From the NCBI RefSeq assembly GCF_001612725.1, contig NZ_BDAZ01000062.1, positions 34,315 to 98,314 on the forward strand: a stretch of DNA of 64,000 nucleotides. The letters run 5' to 3'. The stretch is from Nocardia anaemiae NBRC 100462 (GTDB lineage: Bacteria > Actinomycetota > Actinomycetes > Mycobacteriales > Mycobacteriaceae). The notes beneath the pieces are model-generated. The model saw only the letters and a list, made by a program, of their open reading frames with translations. It was not told the origin of the DNA and did no database searches. Each line of letters opens with the position of its first letter. Positions within the stretch are counted from its first letter, which is position 1. Below, piece after piece: positions 16,900 to 24,664 of this stretch. A program made the position numbers and the translations under genes.

Positions 16900-17541
16900 C
16901 TACAGTTCCTGCTGGTTCAGTTTCGAGGCCAGAACGGCTGCCTGGGTGCGGCGTTCGACGCCGAGTTTGGTCAACAGCCGCGAGACGTAGTTCTTGACCG
17001 TCTTCTCAGCCAGGAACATCCGGCTTGCGATCTGCCGATTCGTCAACCCCTCGCCGAGTAGGGACAGCAGGGTGCGCTCCTGGTCGGTAAGGCTCGCGAG
17101 CGGCCCGGTCTTCGCTTCCGCCTCCGCGCGCAGCTTCGCCATCAGCGCCGCGGCAGCCCGGTTGTCGAGCAGCGATTTACCCGCACCGACCTCACGGATC
17201 GCATCGATCAGCTCCAGGCTCTTGATGTCCTTGACCACGTAGCCGCTGGCTCCGGCCAGAATGGCGTTGAGCATGGCCTGCTCGTCAGTGAACGAGGTCA
17301 GGATCAGACAGCGCAGCTTGGGCTCTGCGGACAGCAGTTCACGGCACAGTTCGATGCCGTTGCCATCAGGCAGGCGGACGTCGAGAACGGCGACATCGGG
17401 ACGTAGCGCCGGAATCCGGGCGAGCGCCTGCGAGAACGAACCCGCTTCACCGACCACCTCGAGGTCGGATTCGAGGGCGATGAGATCGCCGATACCGCGG
17501 CGCACGATCTCATGATCATCGACCAAGAACACCCTGATCAT
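16900..17541 (-). CDS. devR: DevR/DosR-type response regulator (NarL/LuxR family)
   Basis: 213 residues with a receiver domain (1-120) and a LuxR-type helix-turn-helix (about 145-205). The phosphoacceptor is Asp54 in AVLDVRLPDGNG, with acidic pair DD at 8-9 and the conserved lysine in GYVVKDIKS. The recognition region reads LTNRQIASRMFLAEKTVKNYVSRLL; in DosR the KTVKNYVS helix contacts the GGGAC arms of its operator. It is therefore the likely regulator of the many boxes in this window. The ATG at 17541 is the natural start. A box at 17624-17637 lies about 85 bp upstream, within the 3' end of the preceding gene, suggesting autoregulation as in M. tuberculosis. Confidence 0.95.
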   Translation of the reverse strand: MIRVFLVDDHEIVRRGIGDLIALESDLEVVGEAGSFSQALARIPALRPDVAVLDVRLPDGNGIELCRELLSAEPKLRCLILTSFTDEQAMLNAILAGASGYVVKDIKSLELIDAIREVGAGKSLLDNRAAAALMAKLRAEAEAKTGPLASLTDQERTLLSLLGEGLTNRQIASRMFLAEKTVKNYVSRLLTKLGVERRTQAAVLASKLNQQEL

Positions 17542-17572
17542 GTCTTATGCCTCTCCCTCACACCGAATTCAC

Positions 17573-19129
17573 TCAGCGTACGGAGCGGTCCGGTTCGTTG
17601 GATCGGCGTTGGACCTCTCTCTCGTGACCAAAGTCCCTTGATCTGTCCGATTCGGCCGCCGCTGCCCATTCTCCGCCGATTCGCCAGGCTCGGCATGCCG
17701 TCTCCAGGGTGTCGGCGAGTATCCGGCCGGTGTCCAAGGCGATGGCCTCCGGCCAGGGCGCATCGGCGGTGGACATGGCGGCGGCGATGGCAGGGGTCGC
17801 GTCGGAATCCCCGGCCGGGCGTTGCCGAATGCGTTCGTTCGCCAGCGATTCCGGGCAGTGGCATCGCAGTTGCACCAGTTCTGCGCTCGCTTCGTCGGCG
17901 AGCACGGCGGCGCGTCGTCGTTCGTCCGGATCGATCCAGCTCGCGTCGAGGATCACCGAGACGCCGGATTCGAGCAGCGCTCGAGCGCGGATGCGCAATT
18001 CGGCATAGACACGAGCCTTGTCGACCGGGGAGTACATTCCGACGCCGTATTCGCCGACCGGGTCGGTCACCTCTTCGGATGCGGCCAATTCCCTGCGCAC
18101 CCTGTCGGTGCCGAGTACTACCGCACCGGTCGGCAGTGAAAGGTGTTCGGCGACTGTGGTTTTCCCGGTGCCGGGCAGTCCGCCGACAAGGGTGAGGCGG
18201 ACCGCGGCCCGATCCAGACGGCGTGCCGCGATCCGCAGGTGGCGCCAAGTACGGTCGCGAGCTGTCACATCGCCCTGTTCGAAGCGGATCACATTCACCT
18301 TGGCACGGACGAGCGCGCGGTAGGCAACGTAGTGGTCCCGCAGGGACGACGGCGCCGAATCCTCGGTCACGCGTTGATAATCGTCGAGCAGGCGAGTGCT
18401 CAGATCATCGTGGCCGAGGTATTCGAGATCCATCGCCAGGAAGGCGATATCGTCCAGGCAATCGACGTAGCGCAGCTGATCGTCGAAGTCGAGGCAGTCG
18501 AGCACCCGGAAGCCATCGGGTAGCTCGAAGATGTCCTGGGCTTGCAGGTCGCCATGTCCATCGACGATGCGGCCCTGGGCGATCCTGCGGGTCAGCAAGG
18601 GTTTTCGGCCCTCGAGGTAGCGCATCGCACGCGCTTCTATCCGCGCGAGCAAGTCCGGAGCCACGAGATCGGCGGGTTGCGCCCGTAGGGTGCGCAGAAG
18701 CGCCTGCCATCGATCGCGCAGCGCCTCCGGGGTTCCGGCCAGGTCGATGTCCGGGCCGCGGCGAGCCGCGTGGTGGAACTGTGCCAGTACTCGGACCAGC
18801 GCTGAGATTTCCGAGCTACCGGCCGCCGCGTCGGTCAGGATATGGGTGAGCCTGCGGTGCTCCGGCATTCGGCGCATAACGAGTACCGGTTCGCTCGGGC
18901 CACCGGTGGTGTCGCTCAGGTGCGCGACACCGAGATACACGTCCGGGGCCATCCGGCGATTGAGTTCGAGTTCACGTACGCAGGCCCGCTCGCGCAGGTC
19001 CGGCGTGCTGAAGTCCAGGAAGTCGGTAGCAATCGGTTTCTTCACCTTGTACGCACGGTCGCCGCACAGCACAACGACGCCGGTATGGGTTTCGCGTAGA
19101 TCGGCGGGCGACCCGTTCGACACGATCAC
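17573..19129 (-). CDS. Phosphotransferase-like kinase fused to AAA/zeta-type P-loop ATPase (Rv2004c-like)
   Basis: 518 residues in two parts. Residues about 20-325 resemble an aminoglycoside-phosphotransferase-type kinase: GDRAYKVKKP supplies the nucleotide lysine, IVDGHGDLQAQDIF is the catalytic loop, and VLDCLDFDDQLRYVD holds the metal Asp. Residues about 330-480 form a P-loop kinase domain with LVGGLPGTGKTTVAEHLS (Walker A) and VILDASWIDPDERR. The same arrangement occurs in Rv2004c, a DosR-regulon protein of unknown substrate. The start is the GTG at 19129. The 3' end carries the DosR-like box for devR, so the two genes are tightly packed (31-bp gap). Confidence 0.87.
   Translation of the reverse strand: MIVSNGSPADLRETHTGVVVLCGDRAYKVKKPIATDFLDFSTPDLRERACVRELELNRRMAPDVYLGVAHLSDTTGGPSEPVLVMRRMPEHRRLTHILTDAAAGSSEISALVRVLAQFHHAARRGPDIDLAGTPEALRDRWQALLRTLRAQPADLVAPDLLARIEARAMRYLEGRKPLLTRRIAQGRIVDGHGDLQAQDIFELPDGFRVLDCLDFDDQLRYVDCLDDIAFLAMDLEYLGHDDLSTRLLDDYQRVTEDSAPSSLRDHYVAYRALVRAKVNVIRFEQGDVTARDRTWRHLRIAARRLDRAAVRLTLVGGLPGTGKTTVAEHLSLPTGAVVLGTDRVRRELAASEEVTDPVGEYGVGMYSPVDKARVYAELRIRARALLESGVSVILDASWIDPDERRRAAVLADEASAELVQLRCHCPESLANERIRQRPAGDSDATPAIAAAMSTADAPWPEAIALDTGRILADTLETACRAWRIGGEWAAAAESDRSRDFGHEREVQRRSNEPDRSVR
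17624..17637. promoter_or_regulatory. DosR-box-like palindrome in front of devR
   Basis: GTGACCAAAGTCCC (GGGACTTTGGTCAC on the minus strand) lies inside the last codons of the upstream gene and 83-96 bp before the devR start. It points to autoregulation of devRS. Confidence 0.6.
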
Positions 19130-19295
19130 GAGGCGAGCCGTTCAGCAAGCGCGGTCAAGGCCATGCCCGCCGCGGCGCCGCCGTCGACGACGGCGCGGTG
19201 ACCGTGCAGGTCTGGTCTATGGACCGCGGACATGGCGATCGGATCCTTCCGGTTGTGGTGGTCCCAGACTTGCGCACCGACCCGGTGCGCGGTGA

Positions 19296-19378
19296 TGGCC
19301 GAAGGTCCTTGATCCGCAGGGTCTTCGGGTCCGATCTCGGTGTCAGGACAGGGTTCGGCGAGAGTCGGCCGAAGTCCT
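19296..19378. promoter_or_regulatory. Two DosR-box-like sites in divergent region
   Basis: TGGCCGAAGGTCCT (19296-19309) and TCGGCCGAAGTCCT (19365-19378) lie between the divergent genes starting at 19129 (minus) and 19458 (plus). The second is 80-93 bp upstream of the Acg-like gene. The 328-bp gap contains no other gene. Confidence 0.45.
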
Positions 19379-19457
19379 GCGAGTAGGGGTCGTCGTGCCC
19401 TTACCCGGGACCGCGCGCCGATGGGACCGTGGGGCGAAATCGATGAAGGAAGGCGAA

Positions 19458-20453
19458 ATGGAGCACGGATTGCCCGACGACAACACCGTGAAGACAGCGC
19501 TGGCGCTCGCGGTGCGGGCGCCGTCGGTGCACAATGTCCAGCCGTGGCGGTGGCGGATCAATAGCTGTTCCATCCACCTCTACCTGGACCCGGAGCGCGC
19601 AATGCCCTCGTCCGATCCGGATCAGCGCGAGCTGGTGCTGAGTTGTGGAGCGGCCCTGCATCACCTGTGCGTCGCGTTGGCAGCGCTCGGCTGGTCGGCG
19701 GTGGTGCATCGGCTGCCGAATCCGGCGGATCCGAACTACTTGGCCGCGGTCGAGTTGCTGCGGCATCGGCCTACACCGCTGGATACCGCGCTGAGCGCGG
19801 CGATCTCGAGACGCCAGACCGACCGCAGGCATTACTCTTCATGGCCGATCCCGCACGGATATCTGGGCTTGGTGACCGAACGCGCCGCCGCGCTGGGGGC
19901 AACCGTGACCCACGCCGGTAACCGTCACCGCGAGGTGTTGATCGAGGCAATGCGGACCGCCGCCGCCTTGCACGCCGGAGATGTGGAATCCCGCTTCGAA
20001 TTGGCGAATTGGTCTGGCAGGCACAGTTCGGACGACGGGGTACCCGCCAGGAACACCCCTCGCGTGGAGTCGCATGACGAACTGCCTGCTCGCGAGTTCG
20101 CAGCACCAGCGTTGGCCGACGGTGCGCTCGAACCCGATTACGCCGAACTACTGGTGATCAGCACTTCGGCCGACGATCGGCTGTCGCGGTTGCGCGCGGG
20201 CGAGGCGATGAGTGCGGTGCTGCTGACCGCCACCAATATCGGACTGGCCACCTGCCTGCTCACCGAACCGCTCGAGCTCGCGGACCTACGCAACAGAATG
20301 CGCCTCGAGGTGCTCGACGGCGTCGCCCAACCGCAGGCGGTTCTACGGATCGGTTGTCTTCCGACCAATGCACCGTCGTTGCCGGTGACACCGCGACGGT
20401 CGGTGGAAGATGTGCTCAGTCCGTTCGAGCCGACTGCTCCCACCTGCTCATGA
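19458..20453 (+). CDS. Acg-family nitroreductase-like protein
   Basis: 331 residues. The family marks are LALAVRAPSVHNVQPWRWR near residue 15, LVLSCGAALHHLCVAL near 63, ISRRQTDRRHYSSWP near 118 and LSRLRAGEAMSAVLLTATN near 245, plus a TPRRSVEDV tail. It is closest within this window to the copy at 8265. The ATG at 19458 (MEHGLP) is chosen because AAGGAAGG lies 7 bases upstream; an in-frame ATG at 19443 would overlap that ribosome site. It is the third of four paralogues here, so the locus has expanded by duplication. A hairpin of GGGACC/GGTCCC arms follows the stop and may terminate it. Confidence 0.88.
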   Translation: MEHGLPDDNTVKTALALAVRAPSVHNVQPWRWRINSCSIHLYLDPERAMPSSDPDQRELVLSCGAALHHLCVALAALGWSAVVHRLPNPADPNYLAAVELLRHRPTPLDTALSAAISRRQTDRRHYSSWPIPHGYLGLVTERAAALGATVTHAGNRHREVLIEAMRTAAALHAGDVESRFELANWSGRHSSDDGVPARNTPRVESHDELPAREFAAPALADGALEPDYAELLVISTSADDRLSRLRAGEAMSAVLLTATNIGLATCLLTEPLELADLRNRMRLEVLDGVAQPQAVLRIGCLPTNAPSLPVTPRRSVEDVLSPFEPTAPTCS

Positions 20454-20461
20454 GTGACAGC

Positions 20462-20496
20462 GGGGACCGCTGAAACCACCTGTCCTCGGTGGTCCC
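20462..20496 (+). terminator. Imperfect hairpin after Acg-like gene
   Basis: GGGGACC at 20462-20468 pairs with GGTCCC at 20491-20496, and an inner ACCACC/GGTGGT pairing extends the structure. It lies between convergent genes (stops at 20453 and 20632). There is no U-run. The rest of 20497-20631 holds only a short CCGACC/GGTCGG repeat. Confidence 0.35.
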
Positions 20497-20631
20497 GTGT
20501 CCTCGGTCGCCGACCGTCCCCGATATGGTCGGCAACCCGGTCGAGATCAGCGAGCCGGACTAGGCACCGAGTAAGCGCGAATAGGGTGACCGACCGTATA
20601 TGGTCGGCCACGCTGAGTGTGGGAGACGCCG

Positions 20632-21507
20632 CTAAGCCGGTGCGGCGCAACGCTTTACCACCGCATCCAAGGCTGCCGCCAAACCGGCGCGGGCTTCCTG
20701 CGCGATCGGCTGCAGCGCGGGCTGTTGCGTATTGGCGACGAGGATGTCCGGGTCGATGGCTTCGACAATGGTGGCGCCGTTGTCGGTGCGCACCACCACA
20801 TTGCAGGGCAGCAGCAGGCCGATGTGCCGGTGAATGCCGATCGCCCGGTGCGCGAGCATCGGGTTGCAGGCGCCGAGGATCAGGTAGTCCTCCATCTCGA
20901 TGTCGAGTTTCGCCCGCAAGGTCGCGCGCACATCGATTTCGGTCAGCACGCCGAAACCTTGTTCGGCCAAGGCCTCGCGTACGGCGGCGACGGTCTCGGC
21001 GAACGGGGTCGGCACCCGCACGAGGAGTTCGGCGGATGCCACGGGAATGCGGATCTCGGTGAGCAGGTCGCGTGCGTCGACGACCTCGTCGGGAGCGACC
21101 AGATACACCTCGGTCGGCGGTCCCACCGGATGGAACGACGATGTGCGCAACCAATTCTCCAACGCTCGGTACGCGTCGCCGATGTGTTGATAGTCGCCGC
21201 GATGGGCGGTACGGGCGTAGAGGCACGGCTCAGCTCGGCGCACCGTCACTTGGTCGCGGTTGTCGCCGATGGGCCCGAGCGTGACTGGTAGCGCGAAGTC
21301 GACCTCGGTCGATGTGGTCGCGCGGAAGTCACCGAGGTAGGTGGTCGACGGCGGCCCGGCCGGTGCCAGACCGGTGCTGGCCGCCAGCTCGTACAGTGCC
21401 TGCATCCCGGCGCCGATATCGTCGCCCGCGTGGTCGGCGCGGATGGCGCGCCGCAGTTCGAGAACGGTCTGCGGGCGCGCTTCATCGATCAGGACGCGGT
21501 AGTGCAC
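20632..21507 (-). CDS. GyrI-like effector-binding domain fused to DUF302 domain
   Basis: 291 residues. Residues about 1-150 resemble the GyrI/AraC effector-binding (SRPBCC-like) fold: VRRAEPCLYARTAHRGDYQHI, then RALENWLRTSSFHPVGPPTEVYL. Residues about 160-290 are a DUF302 domain: PFAETVAAVREALAEQGFGVLTEIDV, YLILGACNPMLAHRAI and LLLPCNVVVRT. DUF302 proteins are small, often redox- or metal-associated, and of unknown function. The fusion may bind a small hydrophobic ligand. The start is the GTG at 21507 with AAGGA about 10 bases upstream; the longer open frame has no homology. It follows the flavodoxin-like gene by 19 bases, so both are co-transcribed. Confidence 0.8.
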   Translation of the reverse strand: MHYRVLIDEARPQTVLELRRAIRADHAGDDIGAGMQALYELAASTGLAPAGPPSTTYLGDFRATTSTEVDFALPVTLGPIGDNRDQVTVRRAEPCLYARTAHRGDYQHIGDAYRALENWLRTSSFHPVGPPTEVYLVAPDEVVDARDLLTEIRIPVASAELLVRVPTPFAETVAAVREALAEQGFGVLTEIDVRATLRAKLDIEMEDYLILGACNPMLAHRAIGIHRHIGLLLPCNVVVRTDNGATIVEAIDPDILVANTQQPALQPIAQEARAGLAAALDAVVKRCAAPA

Positions 21508-21526
21508 TGTCGTAATCCTTCGGGTC

Positions 21527-22054
21527 TCAGACCCGATGCGTGAAGCGATCGAGTTCGGAATGTGCCAAGCGCTCGGCCCAAAGTCGAGCGCGTTCGAGCT
21601 CACCATGGGCAAGGGGGCCCTGCATGCCCTCGACGAAGAAGTCCACTGGATCGTCGGCGAGCTCATAACCCAAGCGCCGCAATCGTTTCCCGGCGCCACG
21701 TGCGGCCGAGCCCGGCAGCCACCGCGGTTTGGCGGCTTTCGTGCAGAAGGCCGCGGCCCGAGACCCCTCGGACACCGGCAGCGCCGCGTCGAGCCATTCG
21801 CGGATGCCGATATCGACCGCGACCGGCGCATCGGTGTTCCCGGCGGCATCGCGGCGGGTTCGCGTGCGACTCAGGCCGAAGGTGTGAGTAGGTCCGCCGA
21901 CCACCAGTAGATCGATTGTCGGCTCCGGCATCTGCGCGGCGGCGGCGACGCTGAGCACCTCCACCTCGGCGTGTGAGCGTAATCCGTCCGCGATCGCCCG
22001 GGCGATCGCGGCGGTATTGCCGAACATCGATTCATAAACGACCCGAGCCCGCAT
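21527..22054 (-). CDS. Flavodoxin-domain protein
   Basis: 175 residues with the flavodoxin FMN-phosphate loop at the N-terminus (VVYESMFGNTAAIARAIA) and the strand LLVVGGPTHTFGLSR. It likely carries FMN and moves electrons or acts as an NAD(P)H:quinone-type redox module. The second half is basic and lacks the classical Asp-rich acidic loops, so it is not a canonical ferredoxin-like flavodoxin. The ATG at 22054 opens the protein. A DosR-like box at 22147-22160 lies about 100 bp upstream. A second, distinct flavodoxin is at 40394. Confidence 0.85.
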   Translation of the reverse strand: MRARVVYESMFGNTAAIARAIADGLRSHAEVEVLSVAAAAQMPEPTIDLLVVGGPTHTFGLSRTRTRRDAAGNTDAPVAVDIGIREWLDAALPVSEGSRAAAFCTKAAKPRWLPGSAARGAGKRLRRLGYELADDPVDFFVEGMQGPLAHGELERARLWAERLAHSELDRFTHRV

Positions 22055-22146
22055 CTCAGTCTCCTAATTTCGCTATGACCGGCGGAAGTGATTTCGACGC
22101 TACGTCCGGGCTACGGTGGCGCACAGAGCCGAACCGACGCTTCCCG

Positions 22147-22160
22147 AGTGACTTTCGACC
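22147..22160. promoter_or_regulatory. DosR-box-like palindrome upstream of flavodoxin gene
   Basis: The site AGTGACTTTCGACC (GGTCGAAAGTCACT on the minus strand) closely matches the one at 1874-1890. Its near edge is about 93 bp before the ATG at 22054. Confidence 0.5.
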
Positions 22161-22168
22161 GTCGGTGA

Positions 22169-22582
22169 TCAGGTGCGGGCGCCGTCGCGTCGTAGCAATG
22201 CGCCGCCGAGGAGCAACACCGCGAGGCCGAACCCGACACAGATCGGCTGTAACCAGCTGAATTCGCGGATGACCACGAGCTGCACCATGATCCAGCCGAC
22301 CAGGGCCAGACCCGAGATCATTGCAGCAGGCGGTGTCCGCTCGTCATCGCGTGCCGCGAACAGCGCGGTCACCGTCATCGGGAATCCGACGACGAGCGCG
22401 AGCATGAGACCGGCGAAAGCGGGGCTGTGGAACGGAATTCGGTCCTCGATGGTAGCGCCGAGGTCGAGCACTCCGGTCATCAAGCCGAGCACGCCGACGA
22501 CTGCCCAGGTGGCGACGAGGCCGGACAACAGGCACAGTAGAGCCTCGCTGGCACCGAGTCTGCGGACATGCATGGTGATCAT
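22169..22582 (-). CDS. Four-helix integral membrane protein, unknown family
   Basis: 137 residues with four hydrophobic segments (about 12-36, 52-74, 86-104 and 112-130). A short loop, TIEDRIPFHSPAFAGL, follows the first helix and AARDDERTPP the second. Proteins with this layout occur beside DosR-regulon genes in actinobacteria, but I cannot name the family. The ATG at 22582 has no clear ribosome site. The DosR-type palindrome at 22619-22632 is centred 43 bp upstream, which suggests a leaderless transcript. Upstream on the opposite strand is a SulP relic. Confidence 0.65.
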   Translation of the reverse strand: MITMHVRRLGASEALLCLLSGLVATWAVVGVLGLMTGVLDLGATIEDRIPFHSPAFAGLMLALVVGFPMTVTALFAARDDERTPPAAMISGLALVGWIMVQLVVIREFSWLQPICVGFGLAVLLLGGALLRRDGART

Positions 22583-22618
22583 GAGTCGACTGTGCGCGGC
22601 AGCGGACCGCCCTGGACA

Positions 22619-22632
22619 GGGTCCGACGACCC
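22619..22632. promoter_or_regulatory. Perfect-arm palindrome of DosR type
   Basis: GGGTCCGACGACCC has perfect 5-bp arms around a CGAC core and lies 37-50 bp upstream of the ATG at 22582. Confidence 0.45.
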
Positions 22633-22652
22633 CATGATGTGGGCTGGAAGTC

Positions 22653-23009
22653 GTGTTCGGTGTCTCTCGTTGGCTACGTCGCGGCAGCTGCCCCTTCGCG
22701 CCACACCTGGACCAATGGGAGTGGCAGACCAGTGTGCTCGGTGTCGGTATCGCGGTCGTCGGATTCTGCGATAACGCGCTGACCGTGAGGGCATTCGCGG
22801 CCAGGCACGGTCAACAGGTCGTGGTGAACACCGAGCTCGCCGCACTCGGCCCGACGAACCTGGCTTCCGGTCTGCTGCAAGGCTTTCCGGTGAGCTGCAG
22901 CGGCAGTCGAACCAGCATCGCCGACGCGATGGATCCGACGTTGCCGACAGCCGTTGCCGCATTCCAGCAGGACCAGCAGCCGGGGCCACTCGGCCCACCC
23001 GGGAGATGA
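22653..23009 (+). pseudogene. SulP anion-transporter fragment
   Basis: The central part of this open frame is an unmistakable SulP/SLC26 transporter segment: VGIAVVGFCDNALTVRAFAA, NTELAALGPTNLASGLLQGF and PVSCSGSRTSIADAM, matching helices 8-10 and the SSGSRT re-entrant motif. Only about 75 of the usual 400-plus transporter residues are present and there is no STAS domain. Both ends are missing, so it is a deletion relic. A SulP gene (Rv1739c) belongs to the DosR regulon of M. tuberculosis next to Rv1733c; here the relic precedes an Rv1733c-like gene. Confidence 0.75.
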
Positions 23010-23084
23010 CCTTCTTCTCTGCCCGCGCCGCTGTCGAGTCGCGATGCTCGTTGATATCGAGCCGTCGGACGAGGTGAGGTGGCG

Positions 23085-23681
23085 ATGTCGGACAGTGTGA
23101 CGATCCCGCTGCAGGGGTGGCGGACCCGCCTTTTCGGCGTGTGGTGGCTGCGGCCGTGGAATTCGAATCCGCTGATGCGCAGCTCCGATCGGGTCGAGGC
23201 CGCAGTGCGGATCATCGCAGTGGTCGCGGTACTGGTCGCGGTGCCGGTCGCAGGTGCCCTCGGCACCGAGGCATACACCGCCGACGTCGCCAGGATACAT
23301 ACCGAGCAAGCGACGAAATCGGTGGTGAACGCGGTGATTACCGACGAGCCGCAACGTACCTCGGAACACGGCGTGGAAGCACGGGTGCAGTGGCAGCAGA
23401 ACGAGCGCATCGACACCGCGACCGTACCGGTGCCGCGCCAGGCGCAGCCCGGTGACCGGGTCGCGGTCTGGCTCGGACCCGACGGTGCGCCGACCACCAG
23501 GCCGCGACAGGCGGACGCGGCCCCGATTACCGGGATCGGTGTCGGCGTGATCGTACTCGTTGGCACCGGGTTCGTCGGCTTGTGCCTCGTGCGGGGCACG
23601 CAATGGCTGTTGGACCGCCGCCGGGGCACCAGATGGGACCGGGAATGGGTCTCGCGGACGATCAAAGAGGACCGACAATGA
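23085..23681 (+). CDS. Rv1733c-like two-helix membrane protein
   Basis: 198 residues. A basic, Trp-rich N-terminus (WRTRLFGVWWLRPW) is followed by a helix at about 45-65 (IIAVVAVLVAVPVAGALG), an extracytoplasmic domain containing QPGDRVAVWLGPDGA, a second helix near 150-170 and a basic cytosolic tail. It is a paralogue of the protein at 5946. I prefer the ATG at 23085 over GTG 23079 because GAGGTGAGG stands just upstream of the ATG. Its stop overlaps the next start (ATGA at 23678-23681), so it is translationally coupled to the universal stress protein. Function is unknown. Confidence 0.85.
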   Translation: MSDSVTIPLQGWRTRLFGVWWLRPWNSNPLMRSSDRVEAAVRIIAVVAVLVAVPVAGALGTEAYTADVARIHTEQATKSVVNAVITDEPQRTSEHGVEARVQWQQNERIDTATVPVPRQAQPGDRVAVWLGPDGAPTTRPRQADAAPITGIGVGVIVLVGTGFVGLCLVRGTQWLLDRRRGTRWDREWVSRTIKEDRQ

Positions 23682-24601
23682 CCTCGAAGGGACAGCACGT
23701 GGCAGACGAAAATGCTTCGCTCGCGGAACAACCCGATGCACCGATCCTCGCGGCCGTCGACGGCTCGGCGAATTCATATCAGGCGGTCGCGTGGGCGGCG
23801 GCCGAGGCCGCGTTGCATCATCGCAGGCTGCACCTTCTCACCTCGGTGGGGATTCAGATGGGCTACGGTCCCGGTGTACTGCTGACGGAAACCGACACCG
23901 AATGGCTGCGCAGCGAAGGCGAGCGGATCCTGACCGAGGCAACTCGCCTCGCACGGACGGCCGCACCTGGTGACGATCTCGCCATCACCACCGAGGTGAC
24001 CTTCAACCTGATCATTCCAACGCTGATCGAGCGCTCCGCGCACGCGCACCTGCTGGTGGTCGGCAGCCGGGGCAGCGGCGCGCTCCAGCGCGGATTGCTC
24101 GGCTCGGTGAGCACCGCCGCTACCCATCACGCGCACTGCCCGGTCGCGGTGATCCACGGGATCGCCGCGCTCGATCCGGTCTCGGCGACCCAACCGGTTC
24201 TGGTCGGCGTCGACGGCACCGAGAACAGTGCCCCCGCCATCGAACTCGCTTTCGAGGAGGCCTCGCACCGCAAGGTGGACCTGATCGCCTTGCACGCGTG
24301 GAGCGACACCAGCGCGGTAGACCTGCCGATGGTCAACTGGGAGACCGCCCGCGGCTCGGCGGAGGCGGTGCTCGCCGAAAGCCTTGCGGGCTGGGCCGAA
24401 CGCTATCCAGATGTGAAGGTGCATCGAATCGTGGTGGTCGACCGGCCCGTTCGCGCGTTGCTCGACGAGTCGGCAAACGCCCAGCTGGTAGTCGTCGGCT
24501 GCCGCGGCCGCGGCGGATTCACCAGCATGGTCCTCGGTTCCACCAGCAACGGGTTATTGCATTCGGTGGAGGTGCCGATGATCGTGGTGCGTTCGAACTG
24601 A
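23678..24601 (+). CDS. Universal stress protein, tandem USP domains
   Basis: 307 residues with two USP domains. Domain 1 carries LLVVGSRGSGALQRGLLGSVS and ATHHAHCPVAVIHG, domain 2 LVVVGCRGRGGFTSMVLGSTS and VEVPMIVVR. Both retain the G-2x-G-9x-G-S ATP-binding pattern. The start ATG at 23678 overlaps the preceding stop by four bases. Lying between an Rv1733c-like gene and a WS/DGAT gene, it is part of a three-gene unit that links dormancy stress proteins to lipid storage. It is closest in this window to the protein at 13937. Confidence 0.9.
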   Translation: MTSKGQHVADENASLAEQPDAPILAAVDGSANSYQAVAWAAAEAALHHRRLHLLTSVGIQMGYGPGVLLTETDTEWLRSEGERILTEATRLARTAAPGDDLAITTEVTFNLIIPTLIERSAHAHLLVVGSRGSGALQRGLLGSVSTAATHHAHCPVAVIHGIAALDPVSATQPVLVGVDGTENSAPAIELAFEEASHRKVDLIALHAWSDTSAVDLPMVNWETARGSAEAVLAESLAGWAERYPDVKVHRIVVVDRPVRALLDESANAQLVVVGCRGRGGFTSMVLGSTSNGLLHSVEVPMIVVRSN

Positions 24602-24664
24602 TCTCGAACACTCGGCGCGACAGTCGATCTCGACCGCCGCCCCGGCTGTCTTCGGAGGAGGAGC

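Noticed and set aside
20632..21849. 405-codon version of the DUF302 fusion starting upstream
   Set aside because: The first 114 codons overlap the flavodoxin gene out of frame and lack homology; the GTG at 21507 has a ribosome site.
22674..23777. Two long minus-strand frames over the SulP relic and the Rv1733c-like gene
   Set aside because: Shadow composition without motifs; the plus strand carries recognisable proteins.
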